Source: Hymenobacter sp. BRD67 (GTDB taxonomy: Bacteria; Bacteroidota; Bacteroidia; Cytophagales; Hymenobacteraceae). Taken from it: a DNA stretch of 64,000 nt. Made by a program: the position numbers and the translations under genes. Position 1 is the stretch's first letter. Every line of letters begins with the position of its first letter. This document shows positions 24,956-34,237 of the stretch, in pieces. The notes under the pieces are model-generated. The model made no database searches. It saw only the letters and a list, made by a program, of their open reading frames with translations, and was not told the DNA's origin. The DNA is taken from assembly GCF_013256425.1 (NCBI RefSeq), contig NZ_CP053906.1, positions 1 through 64,000 of the forward strand, in the 5' to 3' direction.

Positions 24956-26551
24956 GTGGCTGTTGCAGAAGTAGGCGCTTGGCCTGCGGTACCTTGGGCT
25001 TATGCAGGGCCACAAGCAATTCGTCGACAAAGTCGTGCTGCGCTTCCAGTTGTCGGAGCGCGTGCCGCAGCACAATCTCTACCGCCGCTTGCGCGAGCTA
25101 CTCGACTGGGACTTTCTCTATGCCCAGACGCAGCCCTTTTACAGCCACACGGGTCAGCCCTCGCTCGACCCGGTCGTCTTCTTCAAGCTGATGCTCATTA
25201 GTCGGCTGGAAAATTTGGTCAGTGACCGCCGGCTCATTGAGCACTGTAGCCTGCGGCTCGACATCCTCTACTTTCTGGGCTACGACCTCGACGAGGAGCT
25301 GCCTTGGCACTCGACTATCAGCCGCACCCGCCAGCTCTACCCCGCTGCCGTCTTCGAACACCTATTTGAGCATGTCTTTGCCCAGTGCGTGGCCGCTGGC
25401 CTCGTCACGGGCCACACCCAGGCCGTGGATTCAGCCTTTGTCAAGGCCAACGCTTCACTCGAAAGCTTGTGCGAAAAGCAGCCCGCCGACGCGACGGGCC
25501 CTACGTTACACGTGGCCGGTGAGCCGGTGACCGACGCGTCAGGCCCGCTACCAAGCACCCTTATTTCCAGTCCTGCGCATCAGTTACAGCGCCTGGCCGC
25601 TACCCACGCCCGCTACTTACGCAATGACAGCGGACCCTTGGGCGCGGCCGTCCGCAAGCCCGTTTACTGAGCAACAAGACGCACTATAGCCCCGCTGACC
25701 CCGACGCGCGCATCTCCGTTAAACCAGGTAAAGCACGGGCTCTCAACTATCTCTGTAGTATGGCCGTGGACGAGGCCCACGGGGTTATCAGCCACGTGCA
25801 AGCCGACTTTGCCGACCAGCGCGATTGCACCTTGCTGCCCAGTATCGTCACGCCCTTACACCAGCGCCTGACCACGCAGGGGCTGCCGCTGCGCGAGGTC
25901 GCGGCGGACACGAACTATTCAAACGGGGTGAACTACGCCCTACTCGAAGCGCAGGGCATCACGCCCTGGATACCGGTCTTCGGCAAGTACAAGCCCCAGA
26001 TTGAGGGCTTTAGCTATGACCAAGAAGCCGACTGCTTTACCTGCCCAGCTGGCAAGCAGCTCCTATTTAAGGGCTTCGACTCTGACCCAGACGGCCGGCT
26101 TAGTAAGCGCTACAGTGCCTCCAGCCGTGATTGTCGCTTGTGCCCGCGCAAGCCCACCTGCGCGCCGAAGAGTACGAAACGCAAGCTTACGCGCACGGCC
26201 TACGATGCGCAGTACCGCCGGGCGCTCGCCCGGCAGCAGAGTCGCCCAGGCCGGCGCATGCGCCGGCTGCGCCAGCGCACTGTCGAGCCTGTATTTGGCA
26301 GCTTGCTCCAGCACTACGGCCTGCGACGAGTCAATACACGGGCCGCAGTAGCGCCCACAAAACGATGCTTTTGACCGCTATCGCCTTTAATCTCAAGAAG
26401 CTACTCAAGCATCAGCCCAAAAAGACGCAATGCTTGGCCATCGCCCTGCCAGTCCTATCACCCAAGGGGTATTTTTTGCGGTCCTGGCAGAGGCGATACC
26501 GCCATCATATCGGCTTGGCAACGGGAAGGCCAAGAGTTCTGCAACAGCCAC
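24956..26551 (+). mobile_element. IS1182-like insertion sequence (decayed)
   Basis: The left end GTGGCTGTTGCAGAA (24956-24970) and the right end TTCTGCAACAGCCAC (26537-26551) are perfect inverted repeats. The flanks GGTGCA and TGCACC extend the symmetry, so either the ends are longer or the target was palindromic. The element carries one transposase gene broken by two frameshifts. It is inserted between the histidine kinase and the MazEF pair. Confidence 0.8.
25002..26490 (+). pseudogene. IS1182-like transposase, two frameshifts
   Basis: The N-terminal part (VDKVVLRFQLSERVPQHNLY, then LLDWDFLYAQTQPFYSHTGQ and SLDPVVFFKLML) is the DUF772 domain. VDSAFVKANASL carries the first catalytic Asp. 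The frame shifts at about 25660 to HYSPADPDARISVKPGKAR and the second catalytic region (EVAADTNYSNGVNY), followed by a cysteine-rich stretch (CFTCPAGKQLL, CRLCPRKPTC). A second shift at about 26355 leads to TMLLTAIAFNLKKLLKHQPK. The protein is a DDE transposase that is inactive as written. A related, also broken, copy lies at 31614-33102 on the other strand. Confidence 0.82.
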
Positions 26552-26750
26552 TGCACCTTGCTGACCCGCCCTTTTTCGGCTTCTGAAACCCCTGCCACGA
26601 GCAAGGAAGACGCTTGTGGTTTACTTTCTGAGCCAGCCGCCCCGTGAGGCACTTTCTGAGCCTCTCAAGGGGTACCTTTCGGGCTGCAAGTAAGGTCTTA
26701 TACCATCCAGCGTAGACGAGCTTCCTGCTTCACGAATTGCCCAGCTGGTC

Positions 26751-27083
26751 TTAATACTGAAAAAGCTCCTGCAGCCGCTCACATACTGCTTGCGCCGTGG
26801 CTTTAGACAGGGTGCCTAAGCGGCGCACCAAGCGGGTCTTATCCACCGAGCGGATATGGTCCAGTGCTACCTGGCCTTCCTTGCCCTGAAAAGTGCAGTC
26901 TACCCGGGAGGGGTAATCGCGCCGGGTGCTGGTCAGGGCGGCAATGGTCACCGTGCGCAGGTGGCGATTCATCTCGTCGGGGGAGAGCACCACGCAGGGG
27001 CGAGTCTTGTTAATTTCGCTGCCCTGGGTCGGGTCGAGGTTGATGAGCCACACCTCGAAGCGCTGCACCGCTACCACTGCCAT
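26751..27083 (-). CDS. mazF: MazF/PemK-type endoribonuclease toxin
   Basis: This 110-aa protein has the MazF beginning V-x-R-F-E-V-W-L-I-N-L-D-P-T-Q-G-S-E-I-N-K-T-R-P with the conserved R-P pair and L-S-P-D-E, then the I-A-A-L-T-S-T loop and HIRSVDKTRLVRRLG. MazF toxins cut mRNA at short sequences. It overlaps the upstream antitoxin gene by 13 bases, the normal arrangement. It probably serves plasmid maintenance. Bases 26552-26750 between the IS and this gene show no other feature. Confidence 0.88.
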   Translation of the reverse strand: MAVVAVQRFEVWLINLDPTQGSEINKTRPCVVLSPDEMNRHLRTVTIAALTSTRRDYPSRVDCTFQGKEGQVALDHIRSVDKTRLVRRLGTLSKATAQAVCERLQELFQY

Positions 27084-27331
27084 TCCGTTTCCTCAAAGGC
27101 CTCCTCCGAGAATCCCTCCAGCAGCTCGCCCTCCGGGGTCTGCCCCTGGGCAATCGCGTGCTGAAAGCGCTCGTCCCACCCCTGGCGGCGGGGCTTCGCC
27201 ACTGGCTTGATAAGCAGGCCCTCCGGCGTGGGCTGCAGGTCGACCTCGCCGGCGAGGTGGTACTGTTGCAGTAACTTCTTGGGCAGCACAATACCCTGGG
27301 AATTGCCGACCCGAATCAGGCGCGTGTTCAT
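27071..27331 (-). CDS. mazE: MazE-like AbrB-type antitoxin
   Basis: This 86-aa protein has an N-terminal SpoVT/AbrB DNA-binding fold (TRLIRVGNSQGIVLPKKLLQ, then GEVDLQPTPEGLLIKP) and an acidic C-terminal tail (GELLEGFSEEAFEETEW) that would wrap the toxin. It binds MazF and represses its own promoter. The palindromic GTAC repeats just upstream (27336-27366) are the likely operator. Confidence 0.85.
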   Translation of the reverse strand: MNTRLIRVGNSQGIVLPKKLLQQYHLAGEVDLQPTPEGLLIKPVAKPRRQGWDERFQHAIAQGQTPEGELLEGFSEEAFEETEWQW

Positions 27332-27335
27332 AAAG

Positions 27336-27366
27336 CAAATGTACGTACAATGTACTTACATGCAGT
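27336..27366 (-). promoter_or_regulatory. MazE operator and -7-like box
   Basis: TGTACGTACA at 27340-27349 is a perfect 10-bp palindrome and a second GTAC half-site follows at 27352. On the minus strand 27343-27336 reads TACATTTG, which fits the -7 consensus TAnnTTTG. This lies only five bases before the mazE start, so the mRNA would have almost no leader if the box is used. Confidence 0.45.
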
Positions 27367-27644
27367 ACGCAGTATTCGTTCTCCAACCAACTACCAGTAA
27401 TTGGCCTTCCTGAGCCCCATATCATGCTGCCAGGTAACCAGCAATATGTTCAATACTGACCAGCATGTTCAGTTAAACGACCGTTTTTATGAACAGTGCT
27501 GAAATGTATTACACACCACTAATACCGACGCGCACTTTAGCCCTCAACCAGTGCCAGAAAGGCCGTGAACCGGCCGTTCGGAGAAAAGCGGCCTCTAACC
27601 CGATCCCTTCGCCGGTCCACCCCCGGGCCCGCCGGGCGGAGGCC

Positions 27645-28683
27645 TTAGCGGGCCGTTACCACTTGGTTGCTCCGCGCATGAGCCGACCGTTTGGGTACGT
27701 AGCTGGGGACCGCCGATTGGGCCAGCACTTGCTTGATGGCGGCCGTGACGATGTCGGGCTGCTCCAATTGTACGTAGTGCCCGCTTTGGGGCGCGAGCAG
27801 CTGCGCGCTGCGGGTAGATAGGCGCAACTGGTCTTGCTGCATCGCGCCCCACGCCCGGTTTATTTGCTGCCGCCGCGCGGCGTCGGGCTCGTCTTCTTGG
27901 TCCCGGGTGGGGCTGGTGCCGGTCACCACGCGCAGGGGAATGTCGCCAAACGACATTACCGGCCGCGCCTCGTCTAGCAAGGCCGGAATCTGCGCCTGTT
28001 CCTCCAGCACCGCATCGACCGACTCGGGCAGGAAGGCCCGGTTGACCAAGTTGATACGGTCGTTGGGACGCGTGCCCGCGTACTGGGACGTATTGAGGAA
28101 GCGGACCACGCCCACCGCCGCCGCCAGGCGCACGACCCACCGGGCGGGGCATCATCCGCCGGTAGCGCGGCAGGCAAGCGCCGGAGCTGGTCGGGGTGCG
28201 AGGCCTCGACCAACACCACGCCGCGCACCTCCGCCGGGTACTGTGCCACGAAGGAACGGAGCAGGATGCCGCCCAACGAATGCCCCACGAGCAGGTACGG
28301 GGCGGGTACCCGGCCCGATGCAGCAGCTCGTGCAGGTCTCGGGCCATGGCGGCGCCGGTTGTGGGCCGCGTGCCGCGTTCGCTGCGCTGGATGCCGGCGC
28401 GGTCGTAGGCAAACGCGGTGACAAAAGGCGCCACTTGGGCCACCACCCGCTCCCAGGGCAGCAAGCCTCCCGGGTCCAGTCCCGATTCGAAGACCACGAC
28501 GGGCCCACGTGGGGCCGTGGCCAAGTAGTGCAGCCGGTGGTCGCCGACAGGTAGCAGGCGGCCCGTTAGCGGATAGGTGCGCCGGGCCCGCAAGCGCCCG
28601 ACTTGCTCGTACAACACGCCAATACCCACGGCCAAGAGGACCAGCAGCAACACAATGCGCCCGGCTTTCTTCAGTATTCTCAT
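27645..28683 (-). pseudogene. Alpha/beta hydrolase, two frameshifts
   Basis: The protein starts MRILKKAGRIVLLLVLLAVG with one membrane or signal segment, then the hydrolase core (HYLATAPRGPVVVFESG and AFAYDRAGIQRSERG). The frame shifts near 28315; PYLLVGHSLGGILLRSFVAQ follows with the nucleophile elbow G-H-S-L-G. A further shift near 28145 leads to the C-terminal half (RINLVNRAFLPESVDAVLEE, then LLAPQSGHYVQLEQPDIV), where the last His is the catalytic base. Joined length is about 345 aa. Substrate is unknown. The active-site residues survive, so the shifts may be sequence errors. Bases 27367-27644 hold no other gene. Confidence 0.72.
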
Positions 28684-28731
28684 CTCGCAAGATAGAAGAC
28701 CGCAACACTCACCGTGGCCCCGAGAGAACAC

Positions 28732-29157
28732 GTTGTGCCACTACTTCATTTTTAGCTCCCCTACCCGTTGCTAAAGCACGCGCCCTGGTCAGTTCACAAA
28801 CCCTCGTTTTGCTTAACAGCCACGTTCGGCTCGTTTGTAGTACTACTAAATCACTTAGTAAGGTACTTGGGGTTCAGAAAACTGGTTGCTTAAATCAACG
28901 TTCACAAAACGCCCAATCGAGAGGCGTTACGTAAACTCCCCTACCCTTCCAAGAAACGCTCATTTGCTGGGCTATTCGCGCGAGTGCCTTAACGGCCCCG
29001 AAAATGCGCGTTTTTGGGGCCGTTTGCGTGCACCGTTTTTTGGATGGGTCGCTAGTCCGAACTACGTGCGTTTTCTTGGCTGTATGCGCTCAGCTTTCCA
29101 AGGGCGAGTAAAAGCGCTTTTTCGAGAAGGCGGGCCCGGTCAAGCAACGCCTCTTTG
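28732..29157. other. Gene-free stretch with two hairpins
   Basis: No gene is supported. AACGGCCCC (28991-28999) pairs exactly with GGGGCCGTT (29016-29024), with AAAA/TTTT inside, forming a terminator-like hairpin. A smaller one uses ACTAA/TTAGT at 28845-28859 inside AGTAC/GTACT. The bottom of the region probably holds the end of the minus-strand gene at 29158. Confidence 0.4.
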
Positions 29158-29588
29158 TCATTCAAAACCCGCCACCGGCACGGAACTAAGTTGGAAATAG
29201 CGCCGCAAAGCGTCTTGCTCCCCGGCGCGCAACGGGCTGAAGGAGACCGTAACTGACGGGCCTGTTCGGGTAGTGAATTTCAGGTAGGGTCCTCTAAAAT
29301 TCTTTAATTCTACCTTGGTCAAGCTGTTCAGGGGAAGGAGTAGTTTCGGGCGTAGAGCGCAAAGGGCTTGTGGATAAGAAGCCGCTCCGGGGTACAATGC
29401 AGCACGGTATACTGAATCAAAGAGACAACAGCGGCGATGGAGAAGGCAAAAACAGCGACCCAATCCACGTATTGAATGAAAGCAAAGCGGTAGCAGACGA
29501 GCAACAAGAGCAGCAGCACAACCAGGATGGGTACCAATACTTTGACCCAAGAGCTTTTGAGAGTTAAGTTAGCTACTACGCTCTTCAT
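29158..29588 (-). pseudogene. Small membrane protein with PH-like C-terminus, frameshifted
   Basis: The first frame gives two hydrophobic helices (VKVLVPILVVLLLLLLVCY and WVAVFAFSIAAVVSLIQYTV) and then ERLLIHKPFALYARN. At about 29335 the frame changes and continues PLNSLTKVELKNFRGPYLKF to the end. The two-helix plus beta-strand layout resembles bacterial PH-like membrane proteins. The combined protein is about 142 aa. No function can be assigned and its neighbours are insertion sequences. Confidence 0.5.
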
Positions 29589-29662
29589 TTAAACGGTTGT
29601 TTAGCTGTACTAATTAGCCAACAGGAGCGCTGGACAGAGCCTAGTACTGTGGGGTGGTCTAG

Positions 29663-30562
29663 TTACGCTGGACAGTTTAGGGCGTTAAGTTGAAGAAGTT
29701 GCTGGTGAGTATGATAGGGCGTCTGGTAGTCGATGCTAGAGTACAGCCGCTCGTGATTGTAGTAGTCAAAATAGTCGGCGACGCTGGCTTGGGCATCGGC
29801 CAGGTCGGCAAAGACGGGCCGCTCGCGCAGTTCGAGCACCTCCGTTTTGAGGCGTGACCAGAGACTCTCAGCTTGCGCATTATCGTAGCAGTCGCCGCGG
29901 CGGCTCTGCGAGCGCAGAGCCTGGTGGTCGTGGAGCAGCTTGCGGTACACGTTGCCGCAGTACTGCCCGCCGCGGTCGGAGTGGACAAGCAAGTCCGGTG
30001 TGGGCGGCTGAGCCCAAAAAGCGCGTTGCAAGGCCGTGGTAATCAGCTCCTCGGGCATGGTGGCCATGACGTGCCAGCCCACCACCTGCTTGCTAACCAT
30101 GTCCTGGTACGCGCACAGATAAGCCCAGTCGCCGTTGGCCAGCGGCAGATAGGTGATATCGCTGACCCATACCTGGTTAGCTTGCGTCGGCTTGGGCTGG
30201 TTGAGTAGCCGGTTCGGCGCGCAGCGCAGCCCGTGGGTCGAGTCGGTGGTGCGTGGGGTAAAGGCCTTGGGTTGCAGCGCGTGCAGGCCCCGGCGACGCA
30301 TGGCCCCGCGCAGGCGCTGGCGCCCGACATGGTAGCCCTTGCGGCGCAAAGCGACCTGCAGCCGGCGCGTGCCGTAGCGGCGCTTGTGTCGGCCGAAGAC
30401 CTTGACCAGCGCCTCTTCCCAAGCAGGCTCCTTCTCGCTACCTACTTGTTCTTGAGTTTGTTGCCATGCATAATAACCGCTGGCCGGCACCGCCACCACC
30501 TGGCAAAGCAAGCGCACGGGGTACTGACTCCGCTGCGCTTCGATAAAGCGATAACGGCTCAT
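29663..30562 (-). CDS. IS3-family transposase OrfB
   Basis: This 299-aa protein has the helix-turn-helix-like HTH_21 region (KVFGRHKRRYGTRRLQVALR) and the rve integrase core: first Asp in WVSDITYLPLANGDW, second in VHSDRGGQYCG, and Glu in NAQAESLWSRLKTE. The C-terminus FDYYNHERLYSSIDYQTP is typical. The start overlaps orfA by four bases (ATGA), so the two may be joined by programmed -1 frameshifting or coupled translation. No internal breaks are visible, so it may be active. Confidence 0.9.
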   Translation of the reverse strand: MSRYRFIEAQRSQYPVRLLCQVVAVPASGYYAWQQTQEQVGSEKEPAWEEALVKVFGRHKRRYGTRRLQVALRRKGYHVGRQRLRGAMRRRGLHALQPKAFTPRTTDSTHGLRCAPNRLLNQPKPTQANQVWVSDITYLPLANGDWAYLCAYQDMVSKQVVGWHVMATMPEELITTALQRAFWAQPPTPDLLVHSDRGGQYCGNVYRKLLHDHQALRSQSRRGDCYDNAQAESLWSRLKTEVLELRERPVFADLADAQASVADYFDYYNHERLYSSIDYQTPYHTHQQLLQLNALNCPA

Positions 30563-30867
30563 TGGTTGTCGGTCACCGAGAAGATGGCAATGGCTTTTTT
30601 TAAAATTTCGAGCTCCTGCGCTTGCCGCCGGTTGGTGGCCCGCAACTGGCGCAGTTCAGCGGCTGTGGCCGGGTCAAATTCTGCCCCCCGGGCGGCGGCC
30701 ACCGGCGTGAGCGCTTCTTTTTGCCACTTGTAGAGCAGCTTAACATTGATGTTTAAGGCCCGGGCGGCGGCTTGCGTCGAGCGGCTTTCACCGGCTAGGC
30801 GCAGGGCCTCGGCCCGAAAGGCGGCGTCATAACGCCGGCGTTTAATAGGTTGAGGGCTGTCTTTCAT
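30559..30867 (-). CDS. IS3-family transposase OrfA
   Basis: This 102-aa protein has the IS3 orfA helix-turn-helix (RRYDAAFRAEALRLAGESRS followed by TQAAARALNINVKLLYKWQK) and a leucine-rich C-terminal helix for dimerisation (ELRQLRATNRRQAQELEILK). It recognises the element ends and regulates the fusion transposase made with OrfB. Confidence 0.9.
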   Translation of the reverse strand: MKDSPQPIKRRRYDAAFRAEALRLAGESRSTQAAARALNINVKLLYKWQKEALTPVAAARGAEFDPATAAELRQLRATNRRQAQELEILKKAIAIFSVTDNQ

Positions 30868-30989
30868 GACGTGCGAAAGATAAGACCCTATTCTGTCCAG
30901 AATTACCCGACCACCTCAGTTTTACCCTTGCGGCCCCTATCCTCAGCTTGTAGTACTTTGCTACTGTATCTACCACCTAATCGGGTCTC

Positions 30990-31544
30990 ATGCGGCTAGT
31001 GGCTTTCCTATTCTTATTTTTTGGTGTCTGCTCCTTAGTATCTGCACAGGATAAACCAGTGGACCTCCCTGTAGACCCCATCACGCATCTTATTACCTAT
31101 TCGGGCGTTGTAGAGCGTCCAGGAGTGTCCAAAACGGAACTCTATGCTCTAAGCAAGCAGTGGTTCAGCGCTTTTTTTTCTATTCCAAATGGTGAGTCTG
31201 TTTCCTTCGATGAGGCAGCGGGTACTATGGAAGGCATACAGCACCGTTACTATCGCAATAGTATTGAGGGTTCAGCCATGACTTCGACTATTATCCTTTG
31301 GTATACCGTGCGCGCAGCCGTGAAAGATGGGCAATATAGTTACGTTATTAACCAATTCCGGCTCGCAAAGTATGGGGAAAATCCTACTCCTTTCTTGCCG
31401 GCAGGACCAATTGAGGCATTCATCCTAACACATCCTGCTAATCGTATGCTGCGGGACCTTATAGAACAGCAGCGGAAACACGTAAAGGGTGCTGCGGAAA
31501 ACTTCCTAGAGAATTATAACTACGATATGAAGAGTAAGCCATGA
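30990..31544 (+). CDS. DUF4468-like exported protein
   Basis: This 184-aa protein has a signal peptide (MRLVAFLFLFFGVCSLVSAQ) and then P-V-D-P-I-T-H-L-I-T-Y-S-G-V-V-E-R-P-G-V-S-K-T-E-L-Y, the opening of DUF4468 (TBP-like fold), which is common in Bacteroidota periplasmic proteins. Function is unknown. Its expression context is unclear: it sits between an intact IS3 and a decayed IS1182-like element. The start is the ATG directly before the signal sequence. Confidence 0.7.
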   Translation: MRLVAFLFLFFGVCSLVSAQDKPVDLPVDPITHLITYSGVVERPGVSKTELYALSKQWFSAFFSIPNGESVSFDEAAGTMEGIQHRYYRNSIEGSAMTSTIILWYTVRAAVKDGQYSYVINQFRLAKYGENPTPFLPAGPIEAFILTHPANRMLRDLIEQQRKHVKGAAENFLENYNYDMKSKP

Positions 31545-31613
31545 AATTTTATATACTATAAACGGTGAAATACGGCTTGTAAAAAGGGCAATAGGCGCTG
31601 TCCGAGAAGGTAC

Positions 31614-33102
31614 GTGGCTGTTGCAAAAGAGTACTGAGCCCCAAAAAAGGTGACTGGGTTGCGGCAGGGCGATGGCCGAGCTAATCGGTTGCGGAGGAGC
31701 AGCAGCGCGTAGATACTTCTTCAGATTGTAGGCCATGGCGGCCAAGTACATCACCTTGGCGGCCCCAGCTTGGCGTTTTTTGCTGATCTGGCGCAAGCCG
31801 TAGGAGGTGATCAGGCTGCCGAGTACGGGTTCGACCGTGGCGGCGCGCAGGCGCCGCATGCGTTTGCCTACTCGGGTAGCTAGGCGTGCTAGCATGCGGT
31901 CGTAGTGGGTTTTGTGAGGCGTGTGGTGTAAGCGTTTCTCCTTGGCCTTCTTGCCCTTACACTGTTCCCGAATGGGACAGCTCTTGCAGTCAGCGGCCTT
32001 GGCCATGTAACGTTTCTTGGCGTGTCCCTCCGAATCGACGAACACTTTGTGAAAGGTCAGTTGCTTGCCCTGACTGCAGGTATAGCTGTCACTGACAACA
32101 TCATAGATAAAGCCTGTGCGCTCGGTCTTGTACATCCCATGGGCGGGGATATAGCCGGTTAGGCCGCGGGCTTCCAGTTGTTCATAATTCTCGCCCGAGC
32201 AATAACCGGCATCCGCCACGACAAGGGACATGCGCAGGCCGAAGGTCTGCAAGCGCTGCTGCGTAGCCTCCACAATGGCGAGCAAGTACCGGCTATCCCG
32301 CCTGTCAGCCAAGTCTGCATGGCTATGCGTAATAACATGCCGCGCCGCATCGACACTCACACTGGCTGTGTAGGCTAGGATGCGCGCTTTGCCCGTCTTG
32401 AAGGCAACCCGCGCATCGGGATCGGACGGACTATAATGGGTCAAGTTGCTGACGAGTTGACCCGGCTTGGTGGGCCCCACCTTGCGAATAGCCGCCTGGA
32501 AGCGCTGTAGATGCAACAAGCGCTCGGCCGAAGCGGTGATGGCTGGCGCGGTCGCGGGCCCATGGAGGTAGTTGCTTCAGCTGCTGCCAAGGAACGCTTG
32601 GGTTGCAGCCGGCTGATGGAGGCGTTGGCTTTAATGTAAGCGGAATCAATCACTTGGGTGTGCCCGCTCACTAAGGCCTGTTGCACACAGGCCCACCACG
32701 TGCGTAAAGCAGGCCTCAAAGACGGCCACAGACAGCCGCTGGCGCGTCCGGCAGACGGTACGATGACTAGGCAGCGGCTGGCCGAGCTCATAGCCGAGAA
32801 ACGCGCGGATGCCGACGTGCAGGCTGGCTAGCTCGACCAGCTTGCGGTCAGACGTAATATTCTCCAAATGCTGGACTAAGAGCAACTTGACAAAGACTAC
32901 GGGGTCGAGCGAGGGGCGGCCGATGGGGCTATAAAAGGGCGCCACCAAAGGCCGCACAAAGCCAAAGTCGATGCGCTGGAGCAGGCGCAGATAGACGTGG
33001 TGCGCAGGCACGAGCTTGACCAACGACGTGCCGACGGGATGGAAGCCTAGCATAAGCTAGCAACTTACTAACCCGCAGCAAATTGCCTTTTGCAACAGTC
33101 AC
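31614..33102 (-). mobile_element. Second IS1182-like insertion sequence (decayed)
   Basis: The end at 31614 reads GTGGCTGTTGCAAAAG and the opposite end (33087-33102) is its reverse complement with one change (GTGACTG). ACGT straddles both junctions, so the target was symmetric. The element holds one transposase gene on the minus strand with frameshifts. It is related to, but clearly different from, the element at 24956. Confidence 0.78.
31650..33053 (-). pseudogene. IS1182-like transposase, frameshifted
   Basis: The N-terminus (SLVKLVPAHHVYLRLLQRID and SLDPVVFVKLLLVQHLENIT) is a DUF772 domain. The frame shifts near 32650 into VSGHTQVIDSAYIKANASI with the first catalytic Asp, and again near 32520 into HYSPSDPDARVAFKTGKARI. 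MSLVVADAGYCSGENYEQLE carries the second Asp, followed by a zinc-finger-like CKSCPIREQCKGKK. As written the gene is inactive. Bases 33103-33319 after the element show no gene apart from a small CAGTCGATGACTG palindrome. Confidence 0.8.
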
Positions 33103-33319
33103 GTGGGTTATGATAAATACCTGCCTTCATACCTGAAGTTCTACTTGTAGTAAGCTTTAAGCATGAAGAGGACCATTCAATTAACCAAGATACCATTTGG
33201 TTAGTAACTATGGAGTTTGCTGTGGAACAACTCCTCCCCCTTAACGTCAGTCGATGACTGAGGGAGCTCAAGGAGCCCTGAACTGAGAGCTCTTGCCATA
33301 GCCTACGTTCGCCAGTTGA

Positions 33320-34198
33320 TTAAAAGTGCCCTGTGCGACTAATGCTCCGCAACAACTGGTTTTGTAGTAGCTGGTCGCGATATGCTCCTTCCACGGCCAG
33401 TCTGGCAGGTCCAGGTTTCCCCGTCTCTTGAATAAGGCGGTCGGCTTCCTGCCGAAGTTGCAGGGCCTTAATCATATTGTCATTGGCCTGCCCCATAGCC
33501 CGCAAGCGCTCAGCTTCCGTCATCGAGTACCGTCCTGGATTCTTCAGCGTGGCCATCAACTCAATACTCTGGGTGGTCATCTCGTCGGCAATCTTCTGGT
33601 AGTTGAAGGCCGTTTCGACGTTCTTTTTCTTGAGTACCTCTTCATAAGCATATGCCGAAGCAAAGGCTTCCTCCCGCATGTTCTTATAGTCATGGTATGT
33701 GAAGGATTGCGCCCCATTACGCCCGATGTCCAGCCCCGAGAATGCCTGGTACACGGTTTCTACGTCCGGTGCCGTGCGCCCCTGCAGTGCCTGGTGCAGC
33801 CGCTGTGCCTTGGCAATGGCGGGCATATAGTCGGGTTGAGAACTGGTATTCATGGCCATGGCCCGGCCGAACAGTTCCAACGGATTGGCATAACGCAAAT
33901 CCTTTACGGATTGCACCTTGCGCAGGTCCGCCTGAATCTGCTGTTGCAGCATTAACGTCTGGCCGGTGATGTTTTTCACCTCTCCCGTGATGTCGCGGGT
34001 GACCCCGGCAATCTGCCGGGCATCCTGAATAACCTGATAGTTCTTTATGGTTTCTCCCCACTCCCGGAGTTGTCGGGCGAACTGCCCGATGTGTACGCCC
34101 ATGTGAATAGGGTCATTAACCACCATCTGCGCCCGGCCTGCTGTTGCATTAGCAAGCAGGCTTAAGGTCAGGACCGTTGCTGCAAACCGATGTTGCAT
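33320..34198 (-). CDS. VirB5/TrbJ-like (TraI-type) conjugation protein
   Basis: This 292-aa exported protein has a signal peptide (TVLTLSLLANATAGRAQ) and then MVVNDPIHMGVHIGQFARQL, the start shared by TrbJ/VirB5-type minor pilus proteins; in Bacteroidetes elements the equivalent is DUF4141 TraI. The remainder is helical (MTTQSIELMATLKNPGRYSM and further). VirB5 proteins sit at the pilus tip or help build it. It is the last gene of the minus-strand transfer cluster. It has no frameshift. Confidence 0.7.
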   Translation of the reverse strand: MQHRFAATVLTLSLLANATAGRAQMVVNDPIHMGVHIGQFARQLREWGETIKNYQVIQDARQIAGVTRDITGEVKNITGQTLMLQQQIQADLRKVQSVKDLRYANPLELFGRAMAMNTSSQPDYMPAIAKAQRLHQALQGRTAPDVETVYQAFSGLDIGRNGAQSFTYHDYKNMREEAFASAYAYEEVLKKKNVETAFNYQKIADEMTTQSIELMATLKNPGRYSMTEAERLRAMGQANDNMIKALQLRQEADRLIQETGKPGPARLAVEGAYRDQLLQNQLLRSISRTGHF

Positions 34199-34237
34199 AC
34201 TTAAAGAAGCTAGGAAATAAGTTTATTAGGAAATAAA

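Larger units (their letters stand above)
29650..30918 (-). mobile_element. IS3-family insertion sequence, complete
   Basis: Imperfect inverted repeats at the ends share GGTGGTC, a G-T-A-A/T-T-A block and CTGGACAG (29650-29684 and 30884-30918). Between them lie overlapping orfA and orfB on the minus strand, the typical IS3 design. No target duplication is obvious. A relic of a related element lies at 12845-13057. Confidence 0.82.

Noticed and set aside
28886-29200. Possible 104-aa gene on the plus strand
   Set aside because: It has low-complexity, Arg/Gly-rich sequence over hairpins, with no neighbour or family support.
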